Of a stretch of DNA of 30,605 nt, positions 1 through 7,575 are shown in pieces (position 1 is the stretch's first letter; the number at the start of each line of letters is the position of its first letter). Source of the DNA: Dokdonella_A sp039926025 (GTDB taxonomy: Bacteria; Pseudomonadota; Gammaproteobacteria; Xanthomonadales; Rhodanobacteraceae). A program made the position numbers and the translations under genes. The stretch covers positions 1 to 30,605 of the forward strand of contig JBDSXV010000228.1 in the NCBI GenBank assembly GCA_039926025.1, read 5' to 3'. The notes under the pieces are model-generated. The model made no database searches, was not told the DNA's origin, and saw only the letters and a program-made list of their open reading frames with translations.

Positions 1-45
1 GCTTCAGCCGCGATGCTCTTGATCGAAGAGCATCGCGGCTGAAGC
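1..45. repeat. REP-type perfect inverted repeat (20-bp arms)
   Basis: Positions 1-20 and 26-45 are exact reverse complements separated by the 5-nt loop GATCG, so the element can form a 20-bp hairpin in DNA or RNA. The core GCTTCAGCCGCGATGC, followed by GCTCC(C/T)AC, is the kind of repetitive extragenic palindrome I know to be common in Xanthomonadales and Pseudomonas genomes. That family assignment is from memory. It sits downstream of the TfoX-like gene that reads leftwards, so it could also act as a transcript end, although no T-run is visible. The element begins at the window edge and may extend beyond it. Confidence 0.8.
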
Positions 46-46
46 C

Positions 47-141
47 GCTCCCACGGACCGTTGCTCCCACGGACGGTTGCTCCCACCGACATTTGCTCCC
101 ACCGACAGGTGCTCCGCAGACAGTCGCTCCTACAAAAGTCG
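47..141. repeat. 16-bp tandem repeat, about six units
   Basis: Units start at 47, 63, 79, 95, 111 and 126. The first four begin GCTCCCAC followed by (G/C)GAC and a variable end; the last two are degenerate (GCTCCGC and GCTCCTAC). The period is 16 bp without spacers, the fifth unit being one base short. GCTCC(C/T)AC is also the flank of the REP hairpin immediately to the left, so the array looks like an expansion of one REP flank. No coding potential is evident. Confidence 0.75.
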
Positions 142-144
142 AAG

Positions 145-582
145 CTATTCGAAGCGACTGATTTCGCGATCGGAATCGCCCTGCGCTGATCCGGAGTCGC
201 TGTCGGGATCGTCGAACAACCCATTGCCGCCGGCATCATCGGATGGCTCGGCATCTTTCGTGACCGGCGCACCGCGTTCGCTCGCCGCCTTCTGTTTCTC
301 CCAACGCGTCTTGATCGGATTTGCCGATTCCGCCGATTCAAACGCCGCCAGCAATTCCTGCTTCTGATCGTCGGGCAAATCCGCCCAATGGCAATCGGCG
401 AGGGCGCCAGCCATCGAATAGAGCAGGTTCAAGCTGGGCCGGAAACCGGCGCGCTTGACCTTCAGGAACGCCTCGACCGGTCCCACGCGCGCGAGATCCT
501 CGGTCGTGCGCACGCCGATCTGGCGCAGCCACGCCGCCGACTTCGGTCCAACATTGCGGATCTTCACGTCGCGCGCGCTCAT
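145..582 (-). CDS. Stand-alone TfoX C-terminal-domain protein
   Basis: This is a 145-aa protein. Residues about 5-85 match the C-terminal helical domain of TfoX/Sxy competence regulators: an IRNVGPKSAAWLRQIGV start, a TTEDLARVG segment, and a later stretch containing LNLLYSMAGAL and DLPDD. The N-terminal TfoX domain is missing, which is common for this subfamily. The last 50 or so residues are an acidic Ser/Asp/Gly-rich tail that looks disordered. The ATG at 580-582 is the first start in frame and lies 40 bp after the stop of the upstream methionine-sulfoxide reductase gene, so the two are probably co-transcribed. The domain contains a helix-hairpin-helix-like region in known relatives. Its role here (competence, nucleic-acid binding, or something else) cannot be told from sequence. 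The family call is firm; the function is not. Confidence 0.8.
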   Translation of the reverse strand: MSARDVKIRNVGPKSAAWLRQIGVRTTEDLARVGPVEAFLKVKRAGFRPSLNLLYSMAGALADCHWADLPDDQKQELLAAFESAESANPIKTRWEKQKAASERGAPVTKDAEPSDDAGGNGLFDDPDSDSGSAQGDSDREISRFE

Positions 583-622
583 GCGGTTTCGATTCCTGTC
601 GTCACGTCATTGATGCGCGCGA

Positions 623-1117
623 TCATCGCAGCGAATCGAGGAAAAGGGTGCACAACTGTTCCATGCCGACGCGATCCTCGTCATCGAAGCGCGCAATCTT
701 CGGGCTGTCGACATCCCATACGCCGAGCAGGCGACCGTGGTCCATCAGCGGTACCACGATTTCCGATTGCGAGGCGCTGTCGCAGGCTATATGCCCGGCA
801 AATTCATTGACGTCGCGCACCAGTTGGGTTTGCCCCGTCGTCGCCGCGGTTCCGCACACGCCTTTGCCCAGCGCGATGCGAACGCAAGCAGGCTTGCCCT
901 GGAAGGGTCCGACCACCAGTTCGGTGCCATCGAAGAAATAGAACCCGCACCAGTTGATGTCTGGCACCGCATGCCAGACCAGGGCGGCGAAGTTCGCCGC
1001 GTTCGCGATTCGGTCACGCTCGCCGTGCAGCAGGCCGCGCGCCTGTTCGGCGAGCTCAGCGTAGAGCGCCGGCTTGCCGGTGGCATCAATCGGGGCAGCG
1101 ACAAACATGGATGGCAT
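623..1117 (-). CDS. msrC: Free methionine-(R)-sulfoxide reductase (GAF domain)
   Basis: This 164-aa single GAF-domain protein is of the fRMsr type, which reduces free Met-R-sulfoxide in the cytoplasm with thioredoxin as electron donor. Three cysteines occur at residues 78 (PACVRI), 88 (KGVCGTA) and 112 (HIACDS). Their spacing of 10 and 24 residues equals that of the three active-site cysteines of the E. coli enzyme. The flanking motifs WCGFYFF, DVNEF and SEIVVPL are also typical. I chose the ATG at 1117. The ATG at 1108 (MFVAAP) is equally possible, and neither has a strong Shine-Dalgarno. The open frame runs further upstream to 1327, but that part is antisense to the TMEM175 gene and lacks family similarity. 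The gene is divergent from the channel gene, with 81 bp between starts. Confidence 0.92.
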   Translation of the reverse strand: MPSMFVAAPIDATGKPALYAELAEQARGLLHGERDRIANAANFAALVWHAVPDINWCGFYFFDGTELVVGPFQGKPACVRIALGKGVCGTAATTGQTQLVRDVNEFAGHIACDSASQSEIVVPLMDHGRLLGVWDVDSPKIARFDDEDRVGMEQLCTLFLDSLR

Positions 1118-1198
1118 GGCCTGCCGGGTCGGATCGCGATTGTAGCGCGTGCCCGCACGCCAGCGCCGCTGGCATACTGCGCCAGCCCCGGAGCCGCA

Positions 1199-1939
1199 AT
1201 GAACGAAGCGTACTTTTCGCAGGAACACGGTTTTCGCTTGCGCGGCGCGCAGCAGACACGCATCGATGCCTTCGTCGACGCGGCGTTCGCCTTTGCCGTG
1301 ACCCTGCTGATCGTCTCCGTGGGCCACGTGCCGTCCACGGTGCCGGACCTGATCCAGGCGATGCGCGGTGTGCCCGCGTTCTCGGCGAGCTTTCTGCTGT
1401 TAGCGCGCTTCTGGCTGTCGCATCGCCATTGGTCCCGTTGCTATGGACTGGAAGACGGCCCCAGTGTGCGCTTGAGCCTGGCGCTGGTTTTCGTCGTGCT
1501 GATCTACGTCTACCCGCTGCGCATGGTTGCCAACATGACGCTGGCCATGTTGAGCGGTGGTGCGCTGGCCGAACAGTCGATCGAAATCCACACGCTCGCC
1601 GACCTGCGATCGCTGTACGTGGCTTTCGCATCCGGCTACGGCGCCGTGGTGATCATCTTCACTTTGCTCTATCGGCACGCCTTGGCGTGTGCGGATACGC
1701 TGCAGCTGACGGCCAGCGAGCGTGTGCGCACGCGCAGCACGGCCGAGCGCTATTTTTCCCTCGCCGGTGTCGCGTTGCTGTCGCTGGCCCTTGCCTTGCT
1801 GCTTCCCACGGGGCACGCATCGATGCTGATCTACTGGTCGCCGGGCATGGTCTACTCGCTGATCTATCCAGCCACCCTGCTGATTGGGCGACGCGAGAAA
1901 GCGGCGCTTGCCGCGATCCCTGCCGTGCGCGGCGCGTGA
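1199..1939 (+). CDS. TMEM175-family (DUF1211) integral membrane protein
   Basis: The product is a 246-aa polytopic membrane protein. It opens with a first helix containing RIDAFVDAAFAFAVTLL, which fits the R-x3-F-x-D-A signature of the TMEM175 family; characterised bacterial members are potassium-permeable channels. Five or six hydrophobic stretches follow, including SFLLLARFWL, LALVFVVLIYVYPL, GYGAVVIIFTLLY, a leucine-rich segment near residue 200 and a final one ending in a basic cap. The start is the ATG at 1199, supported by a CGGAG ribosome-binding site at 1189-1193. The longer open frame upstream of it is antisense to msrC and was discarded. It is the first gene of a probable operon and overlaps the bioD start by 4 nt. 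Ion selectivity cannot be stated from sequence; the first-helix pore residues differ from the strict FSFD consensus. Confidence 0.8.
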   Translation: MNEAYFSQEHGFRLRGAQQTRIDAFVDAAFAFAVTLLIVSVGHVPSTVPDLIQAMRGVPAFSASFLLLARFWLSHRHWSRCYGLEDGPSVRLSLALVFVVLIYVYPLRMVANMTLAMLSGGALAEQSIEIHTLADLRSLYVAFASGYGAVVIIFTLLYRHALACADTLQLTASERVRTRSTAERYFSLAGVALLSLALALLLPTGHASMLIYWSPGMVYSLIYPATLLIGRREKAALAAIPAVRGA

Positions 1940-2607
1940 GCGGCGTGTTCGTCGCCGGCACTGACACCGGCATCGGCAAGACCTGGTCGAGTTGCGTATT
2001 GCTCGCAGCCTTGCGCGCACGCGGCTTGCGCGCCGTCGGCATGAAGCCGATCGCGAGCGGTTGCCGCGTGACGACGATGGGTTTGCGCAACGAAGATGCC
2101 GAAGCCCTGATCGCCGCCAGCACCACGATGCCTGCGTATGCCGACTGCAATCCGTTTGCATTCGCCGCACCCATTGCACCTCATCTCGCCGCTGCGATGG
2201 ACGCCAGTGAAATCACGCTCGAACCCATCCACACCGCGTATGCCCAGCTCGCCGCGGGCGCCGATCGCGTTGTCGTCGAAGGCGTCGGCGGCTGGGCGGT
2301 GCCGCTGTCGGACTCGTTGATGCAGGCGGATCTCGTGCGCGCACTCGATCTGCCGGTTATCCTCGTCGTCGGCGTACGCCTGGGCTGCCTCAATCATGCA
2401 CTGCTCAGCGCACGCGCCATTGAAGCGGACCGATGCAGGCTGGTCGGCTGGATCGCCAACCGCATCGACGCCGACATGGCATTCGCGGCCGCAAATATCG
2501 ATGCGCTGTGCGCACGTATTGCCGCGCCGTTGCTCGGCGTACTCGATCATGCCCCGGATGGTGAGACCACACAGTTCGCGCATGCGCTCGACGTGCGGGC
2601 GCTCTGA
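1936..2607 (+). CDS. bioD: Dethiobiotin synthetase
   Basis: This 223-aa ATP-dependent enzyme closes the ureido ring of dethiobiotin from 7,8-diaminononanoate and CO2, the penultimate step of biotin synthesis. The sequence shows the P-loop GTDTGIGKT at residues 8-16, the conserved GMKPIASG with Lys37, the substrate-loop FAAPIAPHLAA near 77-87, and VEGVGG around Glu115. The start is the GTG at 1936, whose TG forms part of the stop of the preceding gene (GTGA overlap). A second GTG at 1945 is possible. Length matches the family. It lies between two membrane-protein genes and no other bio gene is present in the window, so its operon partners here are not pathway mates. Translational coupling with the TMEM175 gene is inferred from the overlap. 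Confidence 0.93.
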   Translation: MSGVFVAGTDTGIGKTWSSCVLLAALRARGLRAVGMKPIASGCRVTTMGLRNEDAEALIAASTTMPAYADCNPFAFAAPIAPHLAAAMDASEITLEPIHTAYAQLAAGADRVVVEGVGGWAVPLSDSLMQADLVRALDLPVILVVGVRLGCLNHALLSARAIEADRCRLVGWIANRIDADMAFAAANIDALCARIAAPLLGVLDHAPDGETTQFAHALDVRAL

Positions 2608-2617
2608 GAAGCTACCG

Positions 2618-3964
2618 ATGGCGGACGACGCGCCAACCGCTCTGCGACGCTATCTTCCGTTGCTCGTTGCATGTTCGGGTTTCGCTTTCGACGTCGCTGC
2701 TTTCTGGCCCGGCCAGATGTCGTTCGACTCGGCGTATGCGTGGTGGCAGGCGCGCGGTGGCGCGACCACAAACATCGTGCCGCCCCTGTTCGTGTGGGTC
2801 TGGCGCGCCTGCGACCGGATTGTCGACGGCCCCGGCGCGCTGTTCGCGCTGCACCTCGCGTTGTTCTGGTGCGGGCTCGCCTTGCTCGCGCGTGCATTGC
2901 GCTGCGGTCTGTTCGCGACCATGGCGCTCATGATGCTGGTTGCGCTGGCACCGGTTTCGCTCGTGTTGCGCGGCCAGGTCTGGACCGATGTCGGCTTGCT
3001 GGCCGCGTTGACCTTCGCGATCGGTGCGCTCGCCTTCGTCGAGGTCGATTCGCGCCAACGGTGGCTGCTGTTGCCGGTCGCACTGGCACTCTTTTACGCA
3101 GCGGCGTTGCGGCACAACGCATTGCCCGCGATCGTGCCGTTCGTGGTCTGGTTCCTGTGGTTGCTATTGCGAGACTTCGCAACCGCATCCAGTGCGCGAA
3201 TCACGCTGGCGACACTGGCTTCGCTGTTCGCGATCGCCGGCACGACCCGCTGGCTCGACACGCGCGTGGATCGCCAGGTGCCGGTGTGGCCGTCACTCGC
3301 GCAATTCGATCTCGCGGCCGTGTCGATCGAATCCGGCCACATGCGCCTGCCCGACTTCATGATCGGTCCCGGCCTGGATGTCGCCGAACTTGCGCGCGCA
3401 TTTCGCCCGTGGAGCAATGTGCCGATGCTGGTCGGCACACGGCATGGCATGCGCGATCCTTTCTCCGACTATTCGGCGCAAGAACTGGCAACGCTGCGCG
3501 CAGCCTGGCTCGATGCGGTGATGGACGAGCCGCGCGCATGGCTTGCACACCGACTGCGCCTCAGTCGTGCACTGGTCGGCACGCACGCCGCCGAGTGGCC
3601 ACGCGAACTGATTTACGTCGACGACGAGGTCGGCTATCGCGACAACCCGGCGGTCGCGCGTGCCACGAATGCTTTGCATACGGGCCTCATGCGCGTAGCG
3701 GCGAACCTCGCGCTCACGCCTGCGTTGGCGGCGTGGCCGTATCTCGTGCTGGGGCTCGTCGGCGGCGGACTCGCATGGCGTCGGCGCGGCCACATCGCCG
3801 CTCGACTCGCCACCATCGCCCTGACCAGCGTTTGGCTGTACGCACTACCTCTGACCGCGATCGCGCCCTCTGCCGAATTGCGCTATCTCGCATGGCCCTG
3901 CGTCGCGAGCCTGCTTGCGTTCGCCTGCGCGGCGTTCGCTCCGCGTTTGGGTACGCGCTGCTAG
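2618..3964 (+). CDS. Polytopic membrane protein, GT-C glycosyltransferase-like
   Basis: This 448-aa protein has roughly ten hydrophobic helices. After the first helix comes WPGQMSFDSAYAWWQA, with an acidic residue in the first periplasmic loop, then NIVPPLFVWVWR, RGQVWTDVG and ALRHNALPAIVP. This order (acidic loop after TM1, a P-containing loop, W(T/K)D, then R-(H/N)-N) resembles bacterial GT-C-like membrane proteins of the DUF6020 kind. That comparison is from memory and was not tested by search. A soluble segment lies at about residues 215-360, followed by the last helices. The ATG at 2618 sits 10 bp after bioD, pointing to co-transcription. A role in transferring sugar from a lipid carrier to an envelope glycan is an inference. 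Confidence 0.6.
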   Translation: MADDAPTALRRYLPLLVACSGFAFDVAAFWPGQMSFDSAYAWWQARGGATTNIVPPLFVWVWRACDRIVDGPGALFALHLALFWCGLALLARALRCGLFATMALMMLVALAPVSLVLRGQVWTDVGLLAALTFAIGALAFVEVDSRQRWLLLPVALALFYAAALRHNALPAIVPFVVWFLWLLLRDFATASSARITLATLASLFAIAGTTRWLDTRVDRQVPVWPSLAQFDLAAVSIESGHMRLPDFMIGPGLDVAELARAFRPWSNVPMLVGTRHGMRDPFSDYSAQELATLRAAWLDAVMDEPRAWLAHRLRLSRALVGTHAAEWPRELIYVDDEVGYRDNPAVARATNALHTGLMRVAANLALTPALAAWPYLVLGLVGGGLAWRRRGHIAARLATIALTSVWLYALPLTAIAPSAELRYLAWPCVASLLAFACAAFAPRLGTRC

Positions 3965-3997
3965 ACTTCCGCCAGAACCATTCAATCAAGGGATTTC

Positions 3998-4348
3998 ATG
4001 AGCACGGTGCAGCGCTACATGTTTTCAATCGATGACCTGCCCAAGGCGCGCGGCGAGTCACATGAGCTTTCGTTCCAGGGCGGCTCGGCCGAGAGTTTCG
4101 CCGCGTTGTTGCAGGCGGCGCTGCGTGAGCCGGTGCTGTGGCAGCGTTGGCGTTCGATGCAGCCCGATCCGGATGCAATCGATCCGTCACTTGGACAGAA
4201 CGATCCGACGGCGACGGTCGAAGCGCACCAGTCCGATGTGCATGTCAGCGTCGAGATCAGGAGTTCGCTACCGCACGCGATCATCAAGCACCGCATGACC
4301 CTGTTGATCGGCAAGCACTGGACGCTGCGCGACGTTAGCGCCGTCTAG
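3998..4348 (+). CDS. Conserved-looking hypothetical protein, 116 aa
   Basis: I do not recognise this protein. It is small and soluble, without signal peptide or membrane segment. It starts with the ATG at 3998 behind an AAGGG-like ribosome-binding site and lies 33 bp after the membrane protein gene, so it is probably the last gene of that operon. The N-terminal half holds SAESFAALLQAALREPVLWQRWRS, likely helical. The C-terminal half (TVEAHQSDVHVSVEIRSS, then HRMTLLIGKHWTLRDV) looks like beta strands. Codon use matches its neighbours, and this supports it being a real gene. Confidence 0.65.
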   Translation: MSTVQRYMFSIDDLPKARGESHELSFQGGSAESFAALLQAALREPVLWQRWRSMQPDPDAIDPSLGQNDPTATVEAHQSDVHVSVEIRSSLPHAIIKHRMTLLIGKHWTLRDVSAV

Positions 4349-4364
4349 ATCGTCCTGCATGGAA

Positions 4365-4385
4365 GCCGGCGACGTCGACGCCGGC
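4365..4385. other. Hairpin, 7-bp GC stem
   Basis: GCCGGCG at 4365-4371 pairs with CGCCGGC at 4379-4385 around a 7-nt loop. It lies between the small unknown gene and the TonB gene. It has no T-run, so it is not a standard intrinsic terminator; it could slow polymerase or protect the upstream transcript end. Confidence 0.4.
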
Positions 4386-4436
4386 CAGGACGGTGCGAAA
4401 GGCACCCGTGAAATCAGTGTCGCTGGGAGAGGCGCC

Positions 4437-5285
4437 ATGGTGACGGCTCATTCGTTTGCGGTCGATCGCGACAAGCCGGGGGTGGACTGGCGCGCCAGTC
4501 TCGCTGTCGTGCTGGTGCATGTTCTGTTTTTCATATGGCTGTTGCGTTCGCCCTTGAGTGAGCCGATTCGCTCCACCCTCACGCCCTTGGTGATCATGGA
4601 GTTGTGGACCGGAGCCACGGCTGACGATCCTCCAGCGCCACCGCTGGACAAGCCCTTGACCGCGAAAGCCGCGCCGAGTCACGCCCGCAACGCGGCGCCG
4701 GCGATGGCGGCCCGTTCGCCCCTTCCCCACGATCGACCGGTCGTTGCCGAGGGAAACACCGCAGCCTCGAGCGCAGTCTTGCCGGGCGCGCCGGTAGAAA
4801 GTACCGCGCCGCCCGCTTCCGTCGTTGATGGCAGCACGAGCAGCGCTGGACCCACGCAAGGCGGCCGGTTGGGATCCGGCGGCCGTTTCCACGCGCCGCG
4901 CGTGATCGCGCGAACCAGACTTTCCTATCCGGCCGACGCGTATCTCGCGGAAAAGCAGGGCACCGTCGCCGTGATGGTCACGGTCGGGGTTGATGGTGAC
5001 GTCATCGAGACGCACGTGCACGAGTCGAGTGGGTCCGCTTCACTGGATCGCGCCGCGGTGGATGCGGTCGCACACTGGACGTTCAAGGCGGCCGAACGCG
5101 AAGGGCACCCGACCGAGGCCCAGGCGATCGTCAATATCGACTGGCGTATCGGGGCGAGCACGCATCTGACTTTTGACGCGACGGCCTTGCCGTCTCAAGG
5201 ATCGAAGGCCGTGCAATCGAGAGGCTGCATCATTTCCAATGCAGCGCATCCAGAACTTTGCACCGCACCCAATCCCGTACGTTGA
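4437..5285 (+). CDS. TonB-family energy transducer
   Basis: This 282-aa protein has the TonB plan. A short cytoplasmic start is followed by one hydrophobic helix at about residues 19-37, an Ala/Pro/Ser-rich spacer at about 60-150, and a C-terminal TonB domain at about 155-238. The last contains SYPADAYLAEKQGTVAVMV, GVDGDVIE, SSGSASLDRAAVDAV and WTFKAA. TonB couples the inner-membrane proton-motive force to outer-membrane receptors. No exbB or exbD is next to it. The start at 4437 was chosen because GGAGAGG lies just upstream and because it places the membrane helix normally; an in-frame ATG at 4359 has no ribosome-binding site. Unusually, 44 residues follow the TonB domain, with two cysteines (264 and 275) that could form a periplasmic disulfide. 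Its receptor partner is unknown. Confidence 0.85.
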   Translation: MVTAHSFAVDRDKPGVDWRASLAVVLVHVLFFIWLLRSPLSEPIRSTLTPLVIMELWTGATADDPPAPPLDKPLTAKAAPSHARNAAPAMAARSPLPHDRPVVAEGNTAASSAVLPGAPVESTAPPASVVDGSTSSAGPTQGGRLGSGGRFHAPRVIARTRLSYPADAYLAEKQGTVAVMVTVGVDGDVIETHVHESSGSASLDRAAVDAVAHWTFKAAEREGHPTEAQAIVNIDWRIGASTHLTFDATALPSQGSKAVQSRGCIISNAAHPELCTAPNPVR

Positions 5286-5318
5286 ATTGATGCGGCGCTG
5301 ATTCCGCGCAGCATTCAA
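5282..5318. terminator. Possible hairpin between convergent TonB and gshA genes
   Basis: TTGAAT at 5282-5287 pairs with ATTCAA at 5313-5318, and an inner GCGG/CCGC stem is possible. It overlaps the stop codon of the TonB gene and lies downstream of gshA on the other strand. There is no clear T-run, so terminator function is uncertain. Confidence 0.3.
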
Positions 5319-5339
5319 GCCACGCGGGTTCGCGAGGGC

Positions 5340-6704
5340 TCAGTATGCGAACTCGCGGAACACACGGTCGATATCGCCGTTCCATTCGCCGTGGAACAAT
5401 TCGAGCTTGCGTTCCGCTGGCGTCTGGTTCGCATCGACAATCTGCGCCAACGTCTCGATGAAGATGCTTTCGTCAGCGCCGGCGGCGTTGCTGCGGGCAC
5501 GCCGCTGCAAGCCATGCGCGGCGATCTTCACCGCTTCAGCCGCGAGATCGCGAACGCATCCACTGCGGAACGGAAGTTTCAGCGCGTGCTTGGGTACGCC
5601 ATCACGCAAGGCGTGACGTTCCTCGCGACTGAAATCCTTGACCAGATCCCAGGCCGCATCGAGCGAGGTCTGGTCGTAGAGCAGTCCGACCCAGAACGCG
5701 GGCAGCGCGCACAGGCGATTCCACGGACCACCATCGGCGCCGCGCATCTCGAGGAATTTCTTCAGGCGCACTTCGGGGAACGCGGTGGTCATGTGGTCGG
5801 CCCAGTCGCGCAGCGTCGGCTTCGCACCGGGCAGCTCGGCGAGATCGCCGGCGAGGAACTTGCGGAACGATTTGCCCGCCAAGTCGATGTACTGGCCATC
5901 GCGATAGCTGAAGTACATCGGCACATCGAGCAGGTAATCGACATAGCGCTCGTAACCGAAACCGTCCTCGAACACGAAGTCGAGCATGCCGGTGCGGCCC
6001 GCATCGGTATCGGTCCAGATGTGCGATCGATAGCTCTGGTAGCCGTTCGGTTTGCCTTCGGTGAATGGCGAATCCGCGAACAACGCGGTTGCGATCGGCT
6101 GCAGCGCAAGGCCGACGCGGAATTTCTTCACCATGTCCGCTTCGGTCGCGTAATCGAGATTGACTTGCACCGTGCAAGTCCGCGTCATCATGTCGAGGCC
6201 GAGGCTGCCGACCTTGGGCATGTATTCGCGCATGATCTTGTAGCGACCTTTGGGCATCCACGGCATCTCGTCGCGGCGCCACTTCGGCTGGAAACCCATT
6301 CCGAGGAAGCCGACGCCGATCTCGTCGGCCACGGTCTTGACCTCTCGCAGATGTTGCGCCACTTCGGCGCAGGTCTGGTGGATGGTTTCGAGCGGCGCAC
6401 CGGAAAGCTCGAGTTGGCCAGCCGGCTCCAGCGTGACCGATGCGTTGTCACGCAGAAGCGCGATGAGCTTGCCGTTTTCGAGCACGCGCTCCCAGCCGAA
6501 GCGGGTCATGCCTTCGAGCAGAACGCCAATGCCTTGTGGACCGTCCCAAGTCGGGGCTCGCAAGTCGCTCAGGCGGAAGCCGAATTTTTCGTGCTCGGTG
6601 CCGATGCGCCAGGCCGAAGCCGGCTTTTCGCCCTGCGTGACATATTCGACGAGTTGGTCGCGACCGCTGATCGGATCTTCCTCGACGGTACTGGGTCCTG
6701 ACAT
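5340..6704 (-). CDS. gshA: Glutamate-cysteine ligase, plant/alphaproteobacterial type
   Basis: This 454-aa enzyme carries out the first step of glutathione synthesis, joining glutamate and cysteine with ATP. Family motifs are present: the GTEHEKFGF nucleotide/substrate motif at residues 35-43, SVTLEPAGQLELSG at 89-102, GFQPKW near 137-142, TRTCTVQVNLD at 174-184 and GGPWNRL in the last third. Length and motifs are those of the plant-type ligase also used by xanthomonads, not the E. coli-type GshA. The ATG at 6704 has a GAGG ribosome-binding site 7 nt upstream, fixing the start. It follows engB on the same strand with a 150-bp gap, so it may share or have its own promoter. In plants this enzyme family is redox-regulated by disulfides. 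Whether this one is regulated that way is not visible. Confidence 0.95.
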   Translation of the reverse strand: MSGPSTVEEDPISGRDQLVEYVTQGEKPASAWRIGTEHEKFGFRLSDLRAPTWDGPQGIGVLLEGMTRFGWERVLENGKLIALLRDNASVTLEPAGQLELSGAPLETIHQTCAEVAQHLREVKTVADEIGVGFLGMGFQPKWRRDEMPWMPKGRYKIMREYMPKVGSLGLDMMTRTCTVQVNLDYATEADMVKKFRVGLALQPIATALFADSPFTEGKPNGYQSYRSHIWTDTDAGRTGMLDFVFEDGFGYERYVDYLLDVPMYFSYRDGQYIDLAGKSFRKFLAGDLAELPGAKPTLRDWADHMTTAFPEVRLKKFLEMRGADGGPWNRLCALPAFWVGLLYDQTSLDAAWDLVKDFSREERHALRDGVPKHALKLPFRSGCVRDLAAEAVKIAAHGLQRRARSNAAGADESIFIETLAQIVDANQTPAERKLELFHGEWNGDIDRVFREFAY

Positions 6705-6854
6705 CGGTGGCCTCGCGATTTCTGACTCGGTTCGCCAACATGGGGTCGCCGCGGCCGAACAAAAGTGACGCCGGACGAGCGTGTTCGAAATTGATGGCCG
6801 CGCTCGCCTTGAACACCCTTTCCAGCCAACTCTCTCCTTGAAGGGGAGGCTACG

Positions 6855-7466
6855 TCAGGATCGCCCGAGTTCGAGCCAGCCCGCCACCAGCGCACGCGCC
6901 TCGTCCAACCCGGTCTTTGCGCTCGACGAGAACAACTGCGCGCTGCCTTTGGGAAAGTTCGTTGCCAACTCCTTGCGTACTGCAGCGAGCGTGCGCAAGC
7001 TTTCGCTGCGCGAGAGCTTGTCTGCCTTGGTCAGCAGGCAGTGGCAGGCGCGGCCGCTGGCGGCGCCGAATTCGAGCATGTCGCAATCGAACTCCTTGAG
7101 TGGATGGCGCGCGTCCATCACGAGCACCAGACCTTTCAGCGACACGCGCTCGCGCAGGTACATGTCGAGTACGCCGCGCCAATGCAGGCGCATCGCCTCG
7201 GGCACCTTGGCATAGCCATAGCCGGGCAGATCGATGAGCCTGCGCGACGGATCGCCCACGGGGAATACGTTGAGCAGCTGGGTTCGCCCCGGCGTCTTCG
7301 AGGTGCGGGCAAGACCGTGTTGATCACAGATCGCGTTCAGCGCACTCGACTTGCCCGCGTTCGAGCGTCCGGCGAATGCAACTTCGGCGCCGCTGTCCGC
7401 CGGCAATTGGTCGAGTCGGTTGGCACTGGTGAGAAATTGCGCCTGGCGGAACGGATTGACGGGCAT
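6855..7466 (-). CDS. engB: Ribosome biogenesis GTPase EngB/YihA
   Basis: This 203-aa essential TRAFAC-class GTPase is needed for large-subunit assembly. The full G-motif set is present: G1 GRSNAGKS at residues 33-40, G2 threonine in TPGRTQ near 58, G3 DLPGYGYA at 79-86, G4 TKAD at 146-149 and G5 SSAK at 181-184. The ATG at 7466 gives the standard length (MPVNPF start). The frame remains open upstream to 7829 but that extension is antisense to the cytochrome c4 gene. The Shine-Dalgarno is weak. It is divergent from cytochrome c4, with 185 bp between starts holding the cytochrome promoter. Confidence 0.95.
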   Translation of the reverse strand: MPVNPFRQAQFLTSANRLDQLPADSGAEVAFAGRSNAGKSSALNAICDQHGLARTSKTPGRTQLLNVFPVGDPSRRLIDLPGYGYAKVPEAMRLHWRGVLDMYLRERVSLKGLVLVMDARHPLKEFDCDMLEFGAASGRACHCLLTKADKLSRSESLRTLAAVRKELATNFPKGSAQLFSSSAKTGLDEARALVAGWLELGRS

Positions 7467-7537
7467 GGGCGAGGCTTGTTCGGCAAGGGAACGGCGGCAG
7501 GTTTCTTCTGCCGGCTCTATCGGCAGCACGCGGCGGT

Positions 7538-7566
7538 TTGACCGCCTCGGGATGCACAGGGATAAT
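7538..7566 (+). promoter_or_regulatory. Sigma-70-type promoter for cytochrome c4 / dsbA operon
   Basis: TTGACC at 7538-7543 (five of six matches to the -35 consensus) is followed after exactly 17 nt by GATAAT at 7561-7566 (five of six matches to the -10). Transcription would begin near 7573, leaving a leader of about 79 nt before the cytochrome c4 ATG. This is the best-formed promoter in the left half of the window. Confidence 0.7.
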
Positions 7567-7575
7567 TCCGCAGTT

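Noticed and set aside
47..141. Possible CRISPR array
   Set aside because: Units are only 16 bp, directly adjacent, without unique spacers, and no cas gene is present.
1118..1327. N-terminal extension of the methionine-sulfoxide reductase frame
   Set aside because: It is antisense to the TMEM175 gene and unlike the family; the enzyme is complete from 1117.
2671..4035. 454-aa Arg-rich frame overlapping the polytopic membrane protein
   Set aside because: The competing frame has clear membrane helices and a start 10 bp after bioD. The Arg-rich frame is a shifted shadow.
5391..6701. 436-aa open frame on the plus strand opposite gshA
   Set aside because: It mirrors gshA almost exactly, has no ribosome-binding site and no recognisable domain. 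It is a typical GC-rich antisense open frame.
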